NCBI GenBank assembly: GCA_009760855.2
Contig: WPIO01000005.1
Coordinates: 7,085,001-7,147,000, forward strand
Direction: 5' to 3'
DNA from: Cristatella mucedo
Taxonomy: Eukaryota > Bryozoa > Phylactolaemata > Cristatellidae
Length of the DNA: 62,000 bases
Shown: in pieces, positions 22,640-35,044 of the stretch
How the letters are laid out: every line of letters starts with the position of its first letter
Numbering within the stretch: position 1 is the first letter of the stretch
Position numbers and translations under genes: made by a program
The notes under the pieces: generated by a model
Database searches by the model: none
What the model was told of the DNA's origin: nothing
What the model saw: only the letters and a program-made list of their open reading frames with translations

Positions 22640-24050
22640 CTGCAGCCGCTGGACGCGAGCTCTAGACGCTCAGTGCATTCGCATTGATTCGCCCAATTGC
22701 AAAAAGATTGAATCTTCACGTGATGCTATTGCGGCGAAGCAATTCTGAGCCAAGGAATGCGAGAGCTGCACGCGAGAGCTGGACAACTGGAGTAGCAAGA
22801 TACAGGTAGTAGCAGCTGGTCTGCACGCGATCTGCAGGCCAGCGAGGAGATAGACCTTGAGGTCGATTCCCTGAAGGCTTGACAGAGAGCCAGCGAAGCT
22901 CGGACAGAAGTGGTGTGATGTGGCCTTTACCAAATTTACGGCAGACCAGACAAGCTGAGCTTTGCACAAGGAGCAGACCAGTTAAGGACACGCTCCGGGA
23001 TTCGTGAATAAGGCGAAATCCGGTAATCTAGACGCGACGGCGAAAACGCATGAATTCATTTGACCTTCGTACCCTTGCCGAAACGTACCTAGTTTTTAGC
23101 AACGCTTCTCAGCTGAATTAGGGCTGGCTTGATTATGGAGGTAATGTGTTCATCCAATGCCGTCGTTTTGCAAAACCACACCCAAATAACGGCTTAATGT
23201 CAGGTAAGTGATTATAGATGAACAAATCTTGAGTGAGGGTCTTCCAACTTGAGGGTGACAATGTGCTCACCCATTACTATTAGGTTGGTCTTATCATCAC
23301 TGGGTTCAGGAGTTTTGTGGCCATCCAGGTTCGAATCTCGTCGGTGCAGGCTACAAGGATGGGTAAAAGAACCGGATTCATTAAAGACTTGGTAAGATCA
23401 GAGAATAAGTAGAACGGTAATTGTGTCTTTGAATGTTTCTGGGACACAATATGAGTTTAGCGACGAATAGCAGTAACCCTTGGCATCTCAACAGGAGCAC
23501 AGTAGGTGTGGGATCAAGAGAGGCATGTGTTCAAGAGAGCTAGCGGTCGTCTTAGACTGGGAGATTAACTTAGCTATAAGGCCCGAATAGAAAGGCTCGA
23601 CGATTGAAATTGAGAAAAAGCAAGGAATAGAGGATTAATACTTCGGGTAAGACGAAATCTTCGAGATGGACTCTCTGATCTCGACTACCTTGCAGAAAAA
23701 GACGCTAGATAAAACCTTGTATCCAGGTAATAGCAACGATCGCAAGTGGTGGCGCTGTCTTGTGTGTGGTTAGGAGACGGCTAGTGCCCAAATCAGCAGC
23801 ATGCTTAGACTCGGTGATTCTACAGTTTTCTTATTATGAAGCTAGACTTAAGCTTAGCTTACGATGGATTGGTAAAATCTACAGCACATTTTCATGCGCT
23901 AGTGGATGGGCAGTCAGTCCTGAATCTTTCAAGCTTTCGCTTAGTAGACCTAGCTAGTTTAACATCTTTCTGAAACAACATGCTTTAGGTAGTCAGCTGA
24001 CATTGCGGTTAGTCAGAGGAGCACACTAGTCCAGGCCATTGATTGCTACA
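22640..24050 (-). pseudogene. Old L2-type LINE relic (minus strand)
   Basis: Decayed antisense copy in the last intron of the Ig-family gene. Sense pieces include LLVQSSACLVCRKFGKGHIT (consensus LVQNSAARLVCRERRSCHIT) near 22880-22980 and the LNDDKTNLL region near 23280-23340. The block for lysine/arginine-rich STKRKLEKAYT lies near 23900-23960. Many stops are present. Confidence 0.65.
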
Positions 24051-24771
24051 GTAAAATTGGCCGCGATTGTGCTAAATTAGAAGCTACAGTGGCCATTGAT
24101 GCTTTAAAATTGAGCAAGAAATTTTTGAACCGCTATAATCAATTAAACTTTACGGTAAATCCTAGACAGGCTTTATTTATTTACGGCTTGTCGCTCACAG
24201 ATTCAATTCTGCTTCGTTTTCCTTTTGCTTCCTGCATCCATTTATGGAACTGCTGCTACATTTCCCCACAGCTTCGGCCGTGGAAAGTCACAAATTGTTG
24301 TGAGATGGCCATTAGTCTTTCAGCGAATACTTGTTCTACGGACTCGATCTGTCCATCCTTCGTATATCGTCCAATACAAGAGCCTCAGCAGCCTGGCCAC
24401 AACTCTGTTGGAGGCTCAAATTTAAGTTCATGCATTACCCGAAGCGCGCGAGCTGACAAACAGCTCGCGCGCCTCGTCGAGAAAAGCAGCTGCTGCTGCT
24501 GCTGCTGCTGCTGCTGCCCTTTCTCTCCTACTCACTGAGCGCCAGCTGCATGCCTTAGGATTCAGACGTGCGCATAATCAAGCTTTAGGAAACCTGTCCT
24601 AAGTAGTTGTCAGCGTTTGCTTAGCTGGTCACAGTCTTCTCATTTGCAGCGTTGAATGTCATACAATCAATAAATGTCCTCCACCTCGCCGACGGAGCGA
24701 TATTTTGCTGCGATTTTACTTTGAAAGATGTTCTTGCAGTATACGAAAAAAAATTGTCTTACTCTTTGCAG
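24051..24771. other. Intronic sequence with a perfect hairpin and a CTG repeat
   Basis: It contains a 12-bp perfect inverted repeat (24444-24455 with 24461-24472, loop ACAAA) and, 16 bases later, about ten CTG triplets (24489-24520). A pyrimidine-rich tract leads to the acceptor at 24770-24771. Confidence 0.6.
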
Positions 24772-24836
24772 TTCATCTCATCTCGGCCGGTGCTGCAAGT
24801 GCGCTGCTGCTGCATATATACGGAGTGCTAGCATAA
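24772..24836 (+). CDS. Ig-superfamily gene, putative last coding exon (hydrophobic C-terminal tail)
   Basis: Acceptor ACTCTTTGCAG|TT. In phase 1, the phase left by exon 6, the frame reads HLISAGAASALLLHIYGVLA and stops at TAA 24834-24836. The protein would therefore end in a small-residue segment plus a short hydrophobic stretch with nothing after it. That is the shape of a GPI-anchor signal, or of a membrane anchor with no cytoplasmic tail. From 1517 to this stop the exons add up to an unbroken frame of 457 whole codons before the stop. The call rests on phase and hydrophobicity only, because the exon is short. Confidence 0.5.
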
Positions 24837-25115
24837 ACTTTGGATGAAACAATAGGCTGCCACTGGGATTTGCACACATGCCCGGTGCACATTGAGGAGC
24901 CAGCGTGCACTGCGTCACAATTCACATTGTTGTCTCTGCGCAACAGGTCTTTGGAAAAATCGTCCAAAGCTTCAAGGAACCTTAAAGCCCATATGAACGA
25001 GCCATACAGAGAACGGCGAAGAGTACTGCCACAGCCTGCGCAGAGACCACCATAGCAAGTCATTATTAACATACCCCAGTCGGTGGCCGCAGTGAAGAAG
25101 CTATTCTGTTTTAAA

Positions 25116-25121
25116 ATTAAA
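25116..25121 (+). terminator. Possible poly(A) signal of the Ig-family gene
   Basis: ATTAAA about 280 bases after the putative stop, followed by a T-rich stretch. It is a common variant signal. Support is positional only. Confidence 0.3.
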
Positions 25122-25789
25122 TTGTTTTCATTTTGATGCTGTAATATCAGCGAAAGAATTTACTACTTATGATGTTTTTTCATGCGGATTCAGACCATGC
25201 CAACGTTGCCCGTTAATCCATGCAAGTACAAAAAAACGTTGTATATCAGGAGTCGCTCGGATGCATGACTTGTCATGTTGACGCACAAGATCTACCTTTG
25301 GTCTGAAATTTTTTCCGTTTCAATGAAGATTAAAGTGTCTCTAGCAAAGATTTTACGATAATGACAGGTGGTTTTTATATCACCCAAAGAGAAGCTAATC
25401 TCCATCCAGGCTCTACACTGCTTGATGATAGAGAATCAACCCCCATGGGAAGAGTGAGGTGCGAGATATCAAGTATGCAAAAGCGAACAAGCATCATGCT
25501 TAAGGCAGCACGCTAAGTAAAACATGAAGTCGCTCATTACCATTAGTAATTAAGACCTCAGACTAGCATTATGGTCTTAATCACGCAGATACTCTGTAAA
25601 AGCACGCCAGAAAAAATGGGCAAGTTCGAGGAAATGGGCCAGAAATCTTACCGGAACAGATGCTTTTTACCTGAGACCTTCCAGATGCCAGGTTTATTGA
25701 GGGTAGTGACCGCAAAAAAAATTCAATTCCGCGCACTCTTTTAAAAAAGGTAAAAGGCTGCATAACCAAAATAATTCAATTTAGTCTAA
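25122..25789. other. Unassigned intergenic sequence
   Basis: No gene or clear repeat. Confidence 0.4.
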
Positions 25790-25933
25790 CGAGGAGCAAG
25801 GAAATTGGATAGGTAAGCTTGAAATTGGATCATCAGCGAGTGGAGAGACCTTTAAGCCGGCTGAGGATTTTCAAATCAATCTGATAGTTGGTAGGGAGCA
25901 AGTGAAGCTAAGAACTGGTCTGGTATTGCAGCT
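25790..25933 (-). pseudogene. 3'-side flank of older L2 relic F
   Basis: Antisense L2 debris (GATTTTCAAATCAATCTGA aligns with GATTTTGAGCTGATTCAACT of other copies). It is the continuation of the relic at 28666-30235 on the other side of the nested younger copy. Confidence 0.5.
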
Positions 25934-28665
25934 ATAATAATAATAATAATAATAATAATGCACTTTATAAAGCGCCCTCAGAGAACTTAATCTCTTTCTA
26001 GGTGCTTAAAACTTGCTGCAAAGGGAAACGCGATTGAATTGTGAATCATATCATGCATGATAAACATGAATAACAGGGTTAGGGGTGACATGCACAGGGT
26101 CACCATGCAAATGTGGTTAGTGGCAGCATGCACAGTGTCAGCACGCATAAGCACGTCAAGGACGAATCACAGGGACTCACTAAATGCTGTCCTAAATAGG
26201 TGTGTTTTTAAGTTCCTTTTAAATGTGGTCAGGTCAAGGGATGTACTGACGCAAGTCGGGAGGGAGTTCCAGGCTTTGGGAGCATACGAACTAAATGTAC
26301 GGTCTCCAAAGGATTTGAAGTTTGTACGGGGTATTTGTAGACTGTGGGATTCCCAAAAGCGGGTGGTACGATGCTTGGCCTGATGGGCGAGTATATCTGA
26401 GAGATAGGCTGGAGCCAAAGAATGAAGTGACCTAAAAGTGAGAGAAAAAACCTTAAAGTCGATCCGTTGCTTGACTGGTAGCCAGTGCAGGTCGGCGAGA
26501 AGTGGAGTAATGTGGCAACTGCGCCGCTCGTGACAGACAAGCCTAGCTGCAGAGTTTTGCACCAGCTGCAATCGCCTGATCGCACATGCTGGTAGGCCAG
26601 CGAACAGTGAGTAGCAGAAGTCGAGACGGGATGTCACGAATGCATGGACCAACTTAGACGTGGTATCCTTATCTAAATAAGTCCGAATTTCAGCAACGTT
26701 ATGAAGCTGAAAATCGGCAGATTTGACTGTGGAGCTGATATGGTCATCTAATGAGAGGTCGCTTTGGAATATGACACCTAGATTTTGAGCTGATTCAACT
26801 GGAAATATGCTGGCAGAGCCAATTTTGAGTTTCAGCCTTTCCAATTTGTGAATCACGCTGGTTTGCCTATAACTAGTAAGTTAGTTTTATCGTCATTTAG
26901 TTTTAGAAAATTTGCTGCCATCCATGTGCGGATGTCATCAATACATGCAGCAAGTGAGTTGAGGTGCTCGAAGGCTGGGAGGGATCAAAGCAAAGGTTCA
27001 ACTGAGTGTCATCCGCATAGAAGTGAAAGCCTAGATTGTGCTTGGCAATCACATCAGCAAGAAGGAGAGTATTAACCGTGAAAAGAACCGGACCTACCAC
27101 GGAGCCCTGAGGTACGCCATATTTCAGAGGTACGTCAGATGATCTTTGTCCATTCACGTCAATACTCTGGAGTCTCCCACTGAGATAGGACCTGAACCAC
27201 TGCAGACCAGTGCCAGTGATGCCCAGGCGAGATGAGAGGCGCTCTAGAAGAACTTTGCGATCGATGGTATCAAAACCTGCCGAAAGATCGAGCAAAACAA
27301 GTAGAGACACTCTACCCATGTCTGCATTCCTAAGTAGGTTGTTTTATACCCTAAGCAATGCTGACTCTGTGGAGTGATTAGCTCTAAAGCTAAACTGGAA
27401 CTTACTAGCAAGTTGTGAGGTTTCGATACAAGAGTTTAGCTGGTCCGCCACGACCCGTTCCAGTGTCTTTGATAGAAATGGTAGAAGGGAGACTGGGCGG
27501 TAGTTGCTCAAGCTCTCTTGGTCTAGTGTCGATTTCTTGAGAAGTGGCCTGACTGCAGCTTTTTTGAAAGGTGCTGGGACATGACCTGAGGTAATGACAT
27601 ATTAATGATGTTAGTTATGCATGGCAGCAGCAGATCAATGCAACGTAGGAGCAGGACAGTGGAAATATGGTCCAGAGGACTTGTTGTCTTCTTTGATTGA
27701 GATAAGAACTTCAGGACTAGATCACTAGTGACCTGCTTAAATGTAGACATTGAGGTGCAGCCAGGAATCGGGGAACAGCATTCTAGTGGAGATGTTGTCA
27801 TCGCATGGATGAATTCCCTGATCTTGTCTATCTTCTGCACAAAGAATCGAGAGAAGCGATCGGCTAGATCATCACAAGGATCATCAGGTAAGGGGCTAAT
27901 CTGGGAACGGTTGAGGAGATGGTTTATTATCGACATCAGCATTTTTGGATTGTGCATCTGTGATTCAACAACGTTTCTATAGAAGCTAGACTTGTCCTTT
28001 GCTAGGATCGATTGGTACGATCTACAGTAGTCTTCATATGCCTGTCGATGGACAGTTAGTCCAGATCTTGTGTATGCTTTTTCAAGCTTTCGCTTAGTAG
28101 ACCTGGCTAGTGTAATGTCTGTGGTAAACCATAGGCCGTCTGGGCGGGAGCGCACAGTGCGCTTTGTCAGAGGTGCAAACTCGTCGAGCGTGTCAGCTAG
28201 TGTCGTGTTGTAGCTATCTACCAACGATGACAGATCGGAGGGAGGACTGAGCAGCAGAGGCGAATCAGATATTCTCGCACGGACAGCATCGATGTCAAGG
28301 TTCTTGAGGTTTCACGGTTCACAGGTTATTTTAGAGGAGGAGGTGGGCACACACTGTAGATTGAATGAGATCTGCATGTGGTCAGATAAGCAGGATTTGG
28401 TGAAAAATGGCGATGACAAAGTGCAGTTGTATGAGAAAATCTGGTCGAGTGTGTGACCCTTGATGTGAGTAGGGCCATGCACATGAGCCACAAGAGACAA
28501 TGAGTCAGTCAATGCACGAAATTCGGTCCTGAAAGCGTCAGATAATGTATCAAAGTGAACGTTGGAATCATCCATAACGAGGAAGGATCGATTTCTTGCA
28601 CACAGAATCGAAATGAGATTGGAGAAAGCTATGCCGTTGACGACAGACAAGATGGTTTTCTAATG
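25934..28665 (-). pseudogene. Young, nearly full-ORF L2-type LINE copy (minus strand), broken
   Basis: A non-LTR retrotransposon copy read on the minus strand, with the ATT-type 3' tail at 25934-25960. From its 5' side it carries part of the endonuclease (28312-28650, with SDHMQISFNL). The pre-RT region follows (27523-28224, VRSRPDGLWFTTDI and CRSYQSILA), then the reverse transcriptase core (26903-27319, LDLSAGFDTID, YGVPQGSVVGPVLF and FHFYADDTQL). The C-terminal block (26167-26856, PKAWNSLPTC) comes last. Frames are broken between these blocks and the 5' end is missing. The YADD box and the C-terminal block place it in the L2/CR1 group. It shares a one-base deletion after the IGK codons with 50631-53230. 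Confidence 0.85.
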
Positions 28666-30235
28666 ACTGTAGGTTTGCGTATGACTATTAGGTTGGTCAT
28701 ATCGAGGTTAAACCTCCGGAAATTAGCAGCCATCCAAACGAAAATGTTGTCGATGCAGGCAGAAAAGAAATTAAGTGAGTAGGGTTCGGTACATGGTATA
28801 GAAGGGTCAGAGAATTTATAGAGTTGGTTTTAATCGGTTCCGAAATGAAAGCCGAGAATGTGATTGTGATTTTGGACATGACAGTAGCCAAATGGGCAGC
28901 ATGGAGAGTAAAAAGGAAGAGGCCTAATGCAGAACCCTGATTTCTATCAAACTTCAAGGGTTCCCTATGAGAGGTTGGGAGTCGTTTGCATCTAAATTCT
29001 GGCATCGCAGGACCTAACTCAGTTCAGCAGTGTACCAAGTGATACGTAGGCTTCTGGAGACGTGCTCAACAACAATCTGGTTATCAATAGTATCAAAAAG
29101 GTGCGGATTTAGCAGCCTGATTAATATTGCAATAGAAGAGCCTTAACGGCTATCATAGCCTCTTGCAGTGGTCCATACCATATTCCCCACTGGGTCCATA
29201 CCATATTCCCCACATATTCCCACTCAAACTCAATCCCTAGGTCGTGAGGAGCGAGCACCTTACCCCTGAGCTAAGATCTAACGCTACTTATAGATCCAGG
29301 AGTCCGAGCAGAGAGGCTCTAACCTTGATCAAGATTCTACCAAAGGTCATTATAAACTCAAATCAGAGCACTTTTCGTGAAATCGCTGGCATTTAATCAC
29401 AAATGGGACTTGCTAGCAAGATGTGAAGAACTGATGTCGTCGCTTTGTTGTTGGGTCACCACTGGTTCCAGTATCTTCGATAAGAATGGCAGACGGGAGA
29501 CTGGACAAAGGTTACTCAATTTCTCGTGATCTTATTTGTAGGCTTACTAGCGAATGGTCTGACAAATGCGTTTTCAGAAGGAATGATACTTTACTGGTAA
29601 CCAGGGACTTATTTATTTAGAATGTTTTTATAGCAACAGGTCTACGAACCTCATAAGGAAAACTTTGGGACAGGACGCATACGACTGGCGATGTCTTTAG
29701 CCTAGGAGACGAGTTTAGCGATGAGTTCAGTGGAGACAAGAGTGAAGAATGTGAAAGAAGACGAGAAGGACGAGGCGGGGATGACGTCCAACAGGGAAGG
29801 CGGCGAGCGGATAGGCTACACAATTCGCTCAACTTTACCTTCCAAGAATTTGGAGAAGCACTCCGCCAAGTCACAAGTTCAGATCACTGAGCAATAGCCT
29901 CTCTTGAGAGCGATTAAGATGGTCAATATTTGGAAATTAAAACTCGTGGGTTATTTATGAGTTTTAACACTATTTCTCTATCAAATTTGGACTTGGCCTT
30001 TGAATAAATGAATCGCTATGTCCTAAGATAATCTTCAGATGCCAAGCAGCGGGCAGTGTGTACCGAATGTTTGCGGTATTCTCGAGTATACTTTTAGTGC
30101 TCCTTGCTCACATATCTGCTTTTTTATGAAAGGGCGTCTTGGCGGTGACGGATCATCGCTTAGTTAGAGATGCAAAATATCAAGTACATCGGTACAGCTT
30201 CTGCTAGATTTACGCTGGCAGCACCCACCTCTGAT
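28666..30235 (-). pseudogene. Older L2-type LINE relic F, host of the younger copy
   Basis: Antisense relic running upstream through the reverse transcriptase: WMAANF-like at about 28730, PLKFDRNQGSALG (for PLKYGVPQGSVVG) at about 28930, then the SAAFDTID region near 29090. The [13 protein letters not shown] region lies near 29480-29520 and the lysine-rich pre-RT block near 30000-30100. A SINE interrupts it at 29120-29285. It contains many stops. Confidence 0.65.
29120..29285 (-). repeat. tRNA-derived SINE (S1-like) with internal 22-bp duplication
   Basis: Minus-strand copy with the GAGCCTTAACGGCTATCA body motif and a damaged head. It carries a direct duplication of a 22-bp segment containing CCATACCATATTCCCCA (about 29170-29213). 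It is inserted in the older L2 relic. Confidence 0.6.
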
Positions 30236-30759
30236 ATCCTGGGGCGTTCTATGGGCGACAACTAATTCGCGAAGACTGGCAGAAACATCTGGGGATCACA
30301 ATGCACCAGTAACATCCGGGATCACTGAAGCTCATTGTGCGAGCTCGAAATGGCAGCAGCAATAGCACAATAGCACGGTCGTACTGATCGCCTGAGAAGC
30401 CTCAGCCAGGCATGCCACCACGACAGGGGTTTCATGCAACGAAGACACAGCCGACGAGGACCGCGAGCTATTAAATGCTCATTCATGCACAAGCTCATTC
30501 ATGCACAATCTATGACGTTAGGAACAGAGGACTCTCAAGATTCGTAAAGCAGATCTTTTAGCTGTACCGTTTGCGGCGCTAGTGGCCCGGATGGCTTCGA
30601 TGTAATGAAACTGACAATAGCAGCACCATATGCATCTATAGTTGGGCGCCATAGCGAAATTGAAGTTTGTAAATTTAATACGAGTCCACCATGCCATGTT
30701 TGATCCCTTTTATCTACGTAAAAAGTAAAAATAAAGGTGATCTGACCATTAAAAATCCT
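30236..30759. other. Unassigned intergenic sequence
   Basis: No supported gene or repeat. Confidence 0.4.
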
Positions 30760-30895
30760 TATTTCCATAGCGGGCACGAGAGCGACTATCACTCCCTCTA
30801 GCAGCAGGCAAGAGATAATGGCCCGCTGCGAGACTCGAACGCGCCGATCGTGGAATCGTGCAGTGCTAGCGCCTGACCTCTAGGCTCAGACCCAG
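30760..30895 (-). repeat. tRNA-derived SINE (second head type)
   Basis: Minus-strand element with box-A-like GAGCCTAGAGGTCAGGCGC and box-B-like GCGTTCGAGTCTCGC. A CCCGCTATGGAAATAAGG body end resembles the copy at 34195-34350. Confidence 0.6.
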
Positions 30896-33564
30896 GGGTC
30901 AGCGTCCCATTTTCAGCTCAGCGACTGCAAATAGTGTCCCAGAGTGAGGCACCGCGTTAGAATCGGCGATATTTTTCATATAGTACGCTGCTTTTAAGCC
31001 TTCGCGATGGCCATAACTGAGCCGGCGATACGTACTAAAGGTGGTCTCCTTGACCAACTCCCTATTTTTAAGATGCGATGAGTGTTAGCAGTCACTCCTG
31101 AGCTGCCAGCGTTGCGCTCCGCCCATCATGCTTTCGTCTGCCCGAACGCCGTTTCAGCCTCTGCTTGCAAGTCGGCGGAGGCCTTTACGGGCGTGCAAAT
31201 GTTGGCGTTGCTAGTTCAATATGAACTCCGAAGTGAAAACCCCCGTCTTAGTTCGCACTATCTATCGCCACGACATACGATAGACAGCGCTCCAATACGG
31301 CCGCACATGGGTGTTCTGTTGGCCCTGGCGCGCTGTCGGCTTTTAGGGACGAGAGCTCAGCATCACATCGCTGTTCGCTGGCCAGCTCTTTCTTAATGGT
31401 TAACCTCGATGGCTGACACTCCTTGACCAGGATCTGTGCGCAATGCACATTGCAGTGCATAGGACGATAAGGTTAACGAGCAAAATGTATTGCTCATTCA
31501 GAATCCAACGCGGCGGCTCCAGGCGCTGCACTGGTGCGTCGATTGAGCCGATGGAGCGCTGGCCGGAGCCGACGCGCCGTCCAGCGCTCAGGTCCGTCTG
31601 CCATCGCTAACTGCGACGAGTCAGCAGCGACAGCTCTATGGACATTGGCTGCGAGAATTTCCCTGATCCCAAGAGTATAGTCCCGTTGTGGCTGCATATC
31701 TTACTGGATTCACGCGAAATTTCTCATTTCGTTCAGCACTCACGTAATCGCGAAAATCGAGTCGACGTAGCAGACTAACGCGGCGACTGACAGCCGACTC
31801 CAAGCGGCACGCGGGTTTTCTGACTCACTGCCCGCCATTGTTTCTGTCGGAGGAGCATCGACTTATTTTTCATGGAACCGATTTTCTAGTACGAATATCC
31901 TTTTCGTGTAAAATAGGCGGGCCTCTTCTAAATGTATGAGAGCGGTGGCACGAGAGAGCGCTCGCTCTGCTCTGCTCTGCTCTCGTTTTCGCCCATCGGC
32001 ATCTCATTTCTGGCAAGCTCGCATTTGCTCCCGATGCGCAGATACTTTATAAAATAGTTGGGGCCGTACGGCGAAGTGCGTGTTAAATGGCGTAAGCTAT
32101 GCACGAGAATAGCATCCACGGGTATGGAAAGAGAATGACTGGGAGTGTGGCTTTGGGATATGATTGGGAGGCAGGTAGGGAGAGGTCTTCCTGAAAAGTC
32201 TCTCTGGATAATAAACACGTATCGATATTTCATAGCGCCAACATGGATTTTATCGGTCAAACCCAGAGCTGCCGAGGAGCCGCCGACTATTAAAAACGCA
32301 GCTAGACATACGAGGGAAAACAAGGTGTGAAAGATGGGGGCCAGCCTTTGCTTTGCTTTATTTTTGCATCTTTTCACTCTTTACTTTTCCACGACGGTGT
32401 TTTTGGTGCATTTAATAGCTGTTTTGTCTCTTTGTGCTTCCGATGTCCCGTTTTCTGGCCATCGCCCGCGGGCAGATCCTGAAGTGCACACCTGAAGCGC
32501 GCGCACCTGAGTGACAGCCAGACATGCCCGCCACTTTAAATCAGAAACGCGAAAGCCGGCAGAGCGGAGTTCGTCTGTAAGACTCTATCCCATTGAACAA
32601 CCGTCGACAGCAATCGAGCGCCTGCCACGGATGGTCGCCTCAAAGATGACGAGGTTGCTGCGAACGAGCCGGCCTGTGACCGGACGCGCCCTTGCCCAAG
32701 GCAATCCGTTTCCGACTTGAGCAGCGCGGCTACGCCTGGCCTGCCGCTGATCTGCCGGTTTTCCGTGTAAGCCAACTTTCAACTTCCTTCTGCGCCCACT
32801 CAGAAAATGAGCAAGCTTGACTTCAAAATGAGCATACAGTGGTATCTCTTGAGCATAAATACGGATGTAGAGCGCGCACATACACGCGCACACGCGCGGA
32901 CGTGCGCACTCAACGCACATACGCACGTCAACAAGTGCCGGCAGGTAGCCAGAAATGAACCGAGTGGCTTTCGACGAAGAAGATTCTCAGCAACACGCGA
33001 TTATCGTCGCTTGGTTGATCTTTCACTTGCGGAAGCAGCCAACTCACGAAGCAGGCGCACGCTGTTCTGTACGGATCGCTTTTCAATGAGGACCCGACGA
33101 GCGGAACCACAATCCACTTGGGCTACGCGATTCCAGTGACGCCATGCAACGCCAGATGCTTACCGCCGTTTTCAGACGCCGTTGCGGTTCGCTTCACTGG
33201 ATAGAAGTTTAGAATAAATTCAAACATTTCTCTGTTTCCATATTCTCCTCAAAGCTTCTGCCTCGGACTTTCGCCGTACACTGCTTTAAGTTGCGTTGGT
33301 CAGCCTTTGGCAGCGGAAATATTTCCAGAATAAATTGCACCAAGCTTGACTCTTCTATCCTTCGATTTCCCAGTTCTCAGACGGGTTTGAATGCGAGTGC
33401 ACGGAGCGACTGCAGCCCGGCAGCAGCGGCGGCGGCAGTGGTGCCCTCTTTTTCCCACGTTCATTCGTAATACTAGGTGGCACAGCCTCCGCACCGAAAC
33501 CTTCAAAGGCGCTCGATTTACGTTGCTCTAGTTGGGTTGCCGCTGCCCGTAACGTTCGCCGCGC
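30896..33564. other. CpG-rich intergenic sequence
   Basis: GC and CpG content rise from here to about 46 kb. Several open frames occur on both strands, but none has a domain, good splice context or codon pattern that I can defend. It may hold upstream or downstream regulatory DNA of Gfi1. Confidence 0.45.
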
Positions 33565-33705
33565 CGATTTGGCCCAGGGCTAAGCCGCTATTCTTTAGCA
33601 GTCAATGTTGTGGGACCGATCCCTGAGGCATAAGTAAAACGCCGGGATAGAGATTAAGTTCTCTTAGGGCAATATACAAATTAAGTTTTTTATATATCTA
33701 TTTAT
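33565..33705 (+). repeat. SINE with L2-like 3' tail
   Basis: A tRNA-like start (TTTGGCCCAGGGCTAAGCCG, damaged box B GGGACCGATCCC) is followed by GATAGAGATTAAGTTCTCTTAGGGCAATATACAA. This nearly equals the L2 3' end (AGAGAGATTAAGTTCTCTGAGGGTGC). It suggests a SINE that borrows the L2 tail for mobilisation. Confidence 0.65.
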
Positions 33706-34194
33706 TCATTTATTTACTTATGTGTGTGTTCAAAAAGCTCCACATTCCCTGTCCAGATTGTGCTGCTCGCCCTACTGAACCCAGCCGTCCTCCCAGACTG
33801 CTCCTGCGACAGCCGCGCCGCTGCCTCCCATCCGGTGCCTCCTTGGCACCTAGAGCCTCCTCGATGCCAGCGGCGCGCGCAAATGCTGTCTCCCCGCGGG
33901 GTGTCTATTTAAGTTAGCGGCTGGGTGCATTTAGCGCTCCCCAAATCTCGTAACTTAATTGCGCGGACGAAAAGCACGCGGAAAGATTTGTGACCGCGTT
34001 ATTGTTGCTGACTAATCGATCAGCATTTAATTATCCCCTTATTTTTAGCTTTGCGGCTGCGGCTTATTTTCAGTTCGATGCGCGAGCACGAGTCGAAAAA
34101 TAGAGCCGCCCTTCCTCTCCCTCCGCTGCGCACGCCTTGCCTTGTGGATCGCGCCGCCGCCGCACAAGCATAATCCAATAAAGGCGTGGGACGA

Positions 34195-34350
34195 CCTTGG
34201 GTTTTAGCCCACCGATAAGGCGCTCGCTCTACGCGACCCACGTCACGGATGCTAGTTCGACATGGACCATCTCCTTAGTGCCTATTGCGAGCGGTGGCAA
34301 TAGGCGTCGAGGCTCTTCTGCTGCTATGGAATTAAGGCCATTGAATCAGC
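34195..34350 (+). repeat. tRNA-derived SINE (S1-like)
   Basis: Diverged plus-strand copy: head AGCCCACCGATAAGGCGCTCGC, damaged box B (GCTAGTTCGACATGG) and body GCGAGCGGTGGCAATAGGCG...GGCTCTTCTGCTGCTATGG. Confidence 0.6.
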
Positions 34351-34574
34351 AAGACATTATTTCTTTCTTACTTCTCATCTCTTTTTTTCCAGGCCTTTTC
34401 GCAGGTCGTAGCAGCTCGATAATACGCCGCCGAGAGCAAGCACGAGTGCAGTTTAGCGGAACGCCTACGTTCGTAGGAGCCCATACAGAGGCGTGGTCGC
34501 GGTAGCCTCTCGTTCGCCGCAGTCCGAACGCAGCGCGAAAGCTGGCCGACTGCGGTAGCAGCCCGACGGCCGCG

Positions 34575-34580
34575 TTTATT
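34575..34580 (-). terminator. Possible poly(A) signal of Gfi1
   Basis: AATAAA on the minus strand about 255 bases after the Gfi1 stop codon. It is the first canonical signal I see in that direction. Confidence 0.45.
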
Positions 34581-34832
34581 GGAGTTAAATGAAGAGCGAC
34601 GCGCTGAGCCGTCTGCCTAAGCGAGCCGCCCCACTCACGCGTGCGGCATTGTGACCGCACGGGCGCGCAGAATGCCGAGTTGCGCGTGCGAGCGAGCGAG
34701 CGAGCGTGCTCCTTCTCTCTCTCTCTCTCTCTCTCTAACGCGCGCGCGCGCGCCTAGGCCCAGCCTGCGCTTTGCGCCGGGCGCTTCGTCGAACGGTGAA
34801 CGCGGCAAAGGAGGCGGCGCGGCTTCGCTGCG

Positions 34833-35044
34833 CTACGGCGCGCTCCGCTCGACCGTCGGGAGCTCGCAGGACGCGCCGTGCTGCGTCTCGGCGTGCCTCC
34901 GCATGTCGACCTTCCTCTGGAACGAGCGAGCGCACAGCACGCACGAGAAGGGCTTGTATCCGGTGTGCTTACGCATGTGCGTGATGAGATTCGACGACTG
35001 GCTGAAGGCCTTTCCGCACTGAACGCACTTGTGCGGCTTCTCGC
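34833..35044 (-). CDS. Gfi1: Gfi1 homologue, last coding exon (zinc fingers 5 and 6)
   Basis: Last exon of a zinc-finger transcription repressor of the GFI1/senseless/pag-3 family, a nuclear DNA-binding protein. Acceptor TCATTTAG|GCGAG completes a Gly codon (phase 1), giving [20 protein letters not shown] for finger 5. Finger 6 is [19 protein letters not shown] with a His-x4-His end (HAETQH), as in the family. The protein then runs [12 protein letters not shown] to TAG at 34833-34835. The [12 protein letters not shown] linker is closer to invertebrate than to vertebrate GFI1. Alignment to GFI1 is unambiguous over both fingers. Confidence 0.93.

Noticed and set aside
24773-25072. Minus-strand cysteine-rich frame of 99 residues
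   Set aside because: It has no domain, no good splice sites, and overlaps the better supported last exon of the Ig-family gene on the plus strand.
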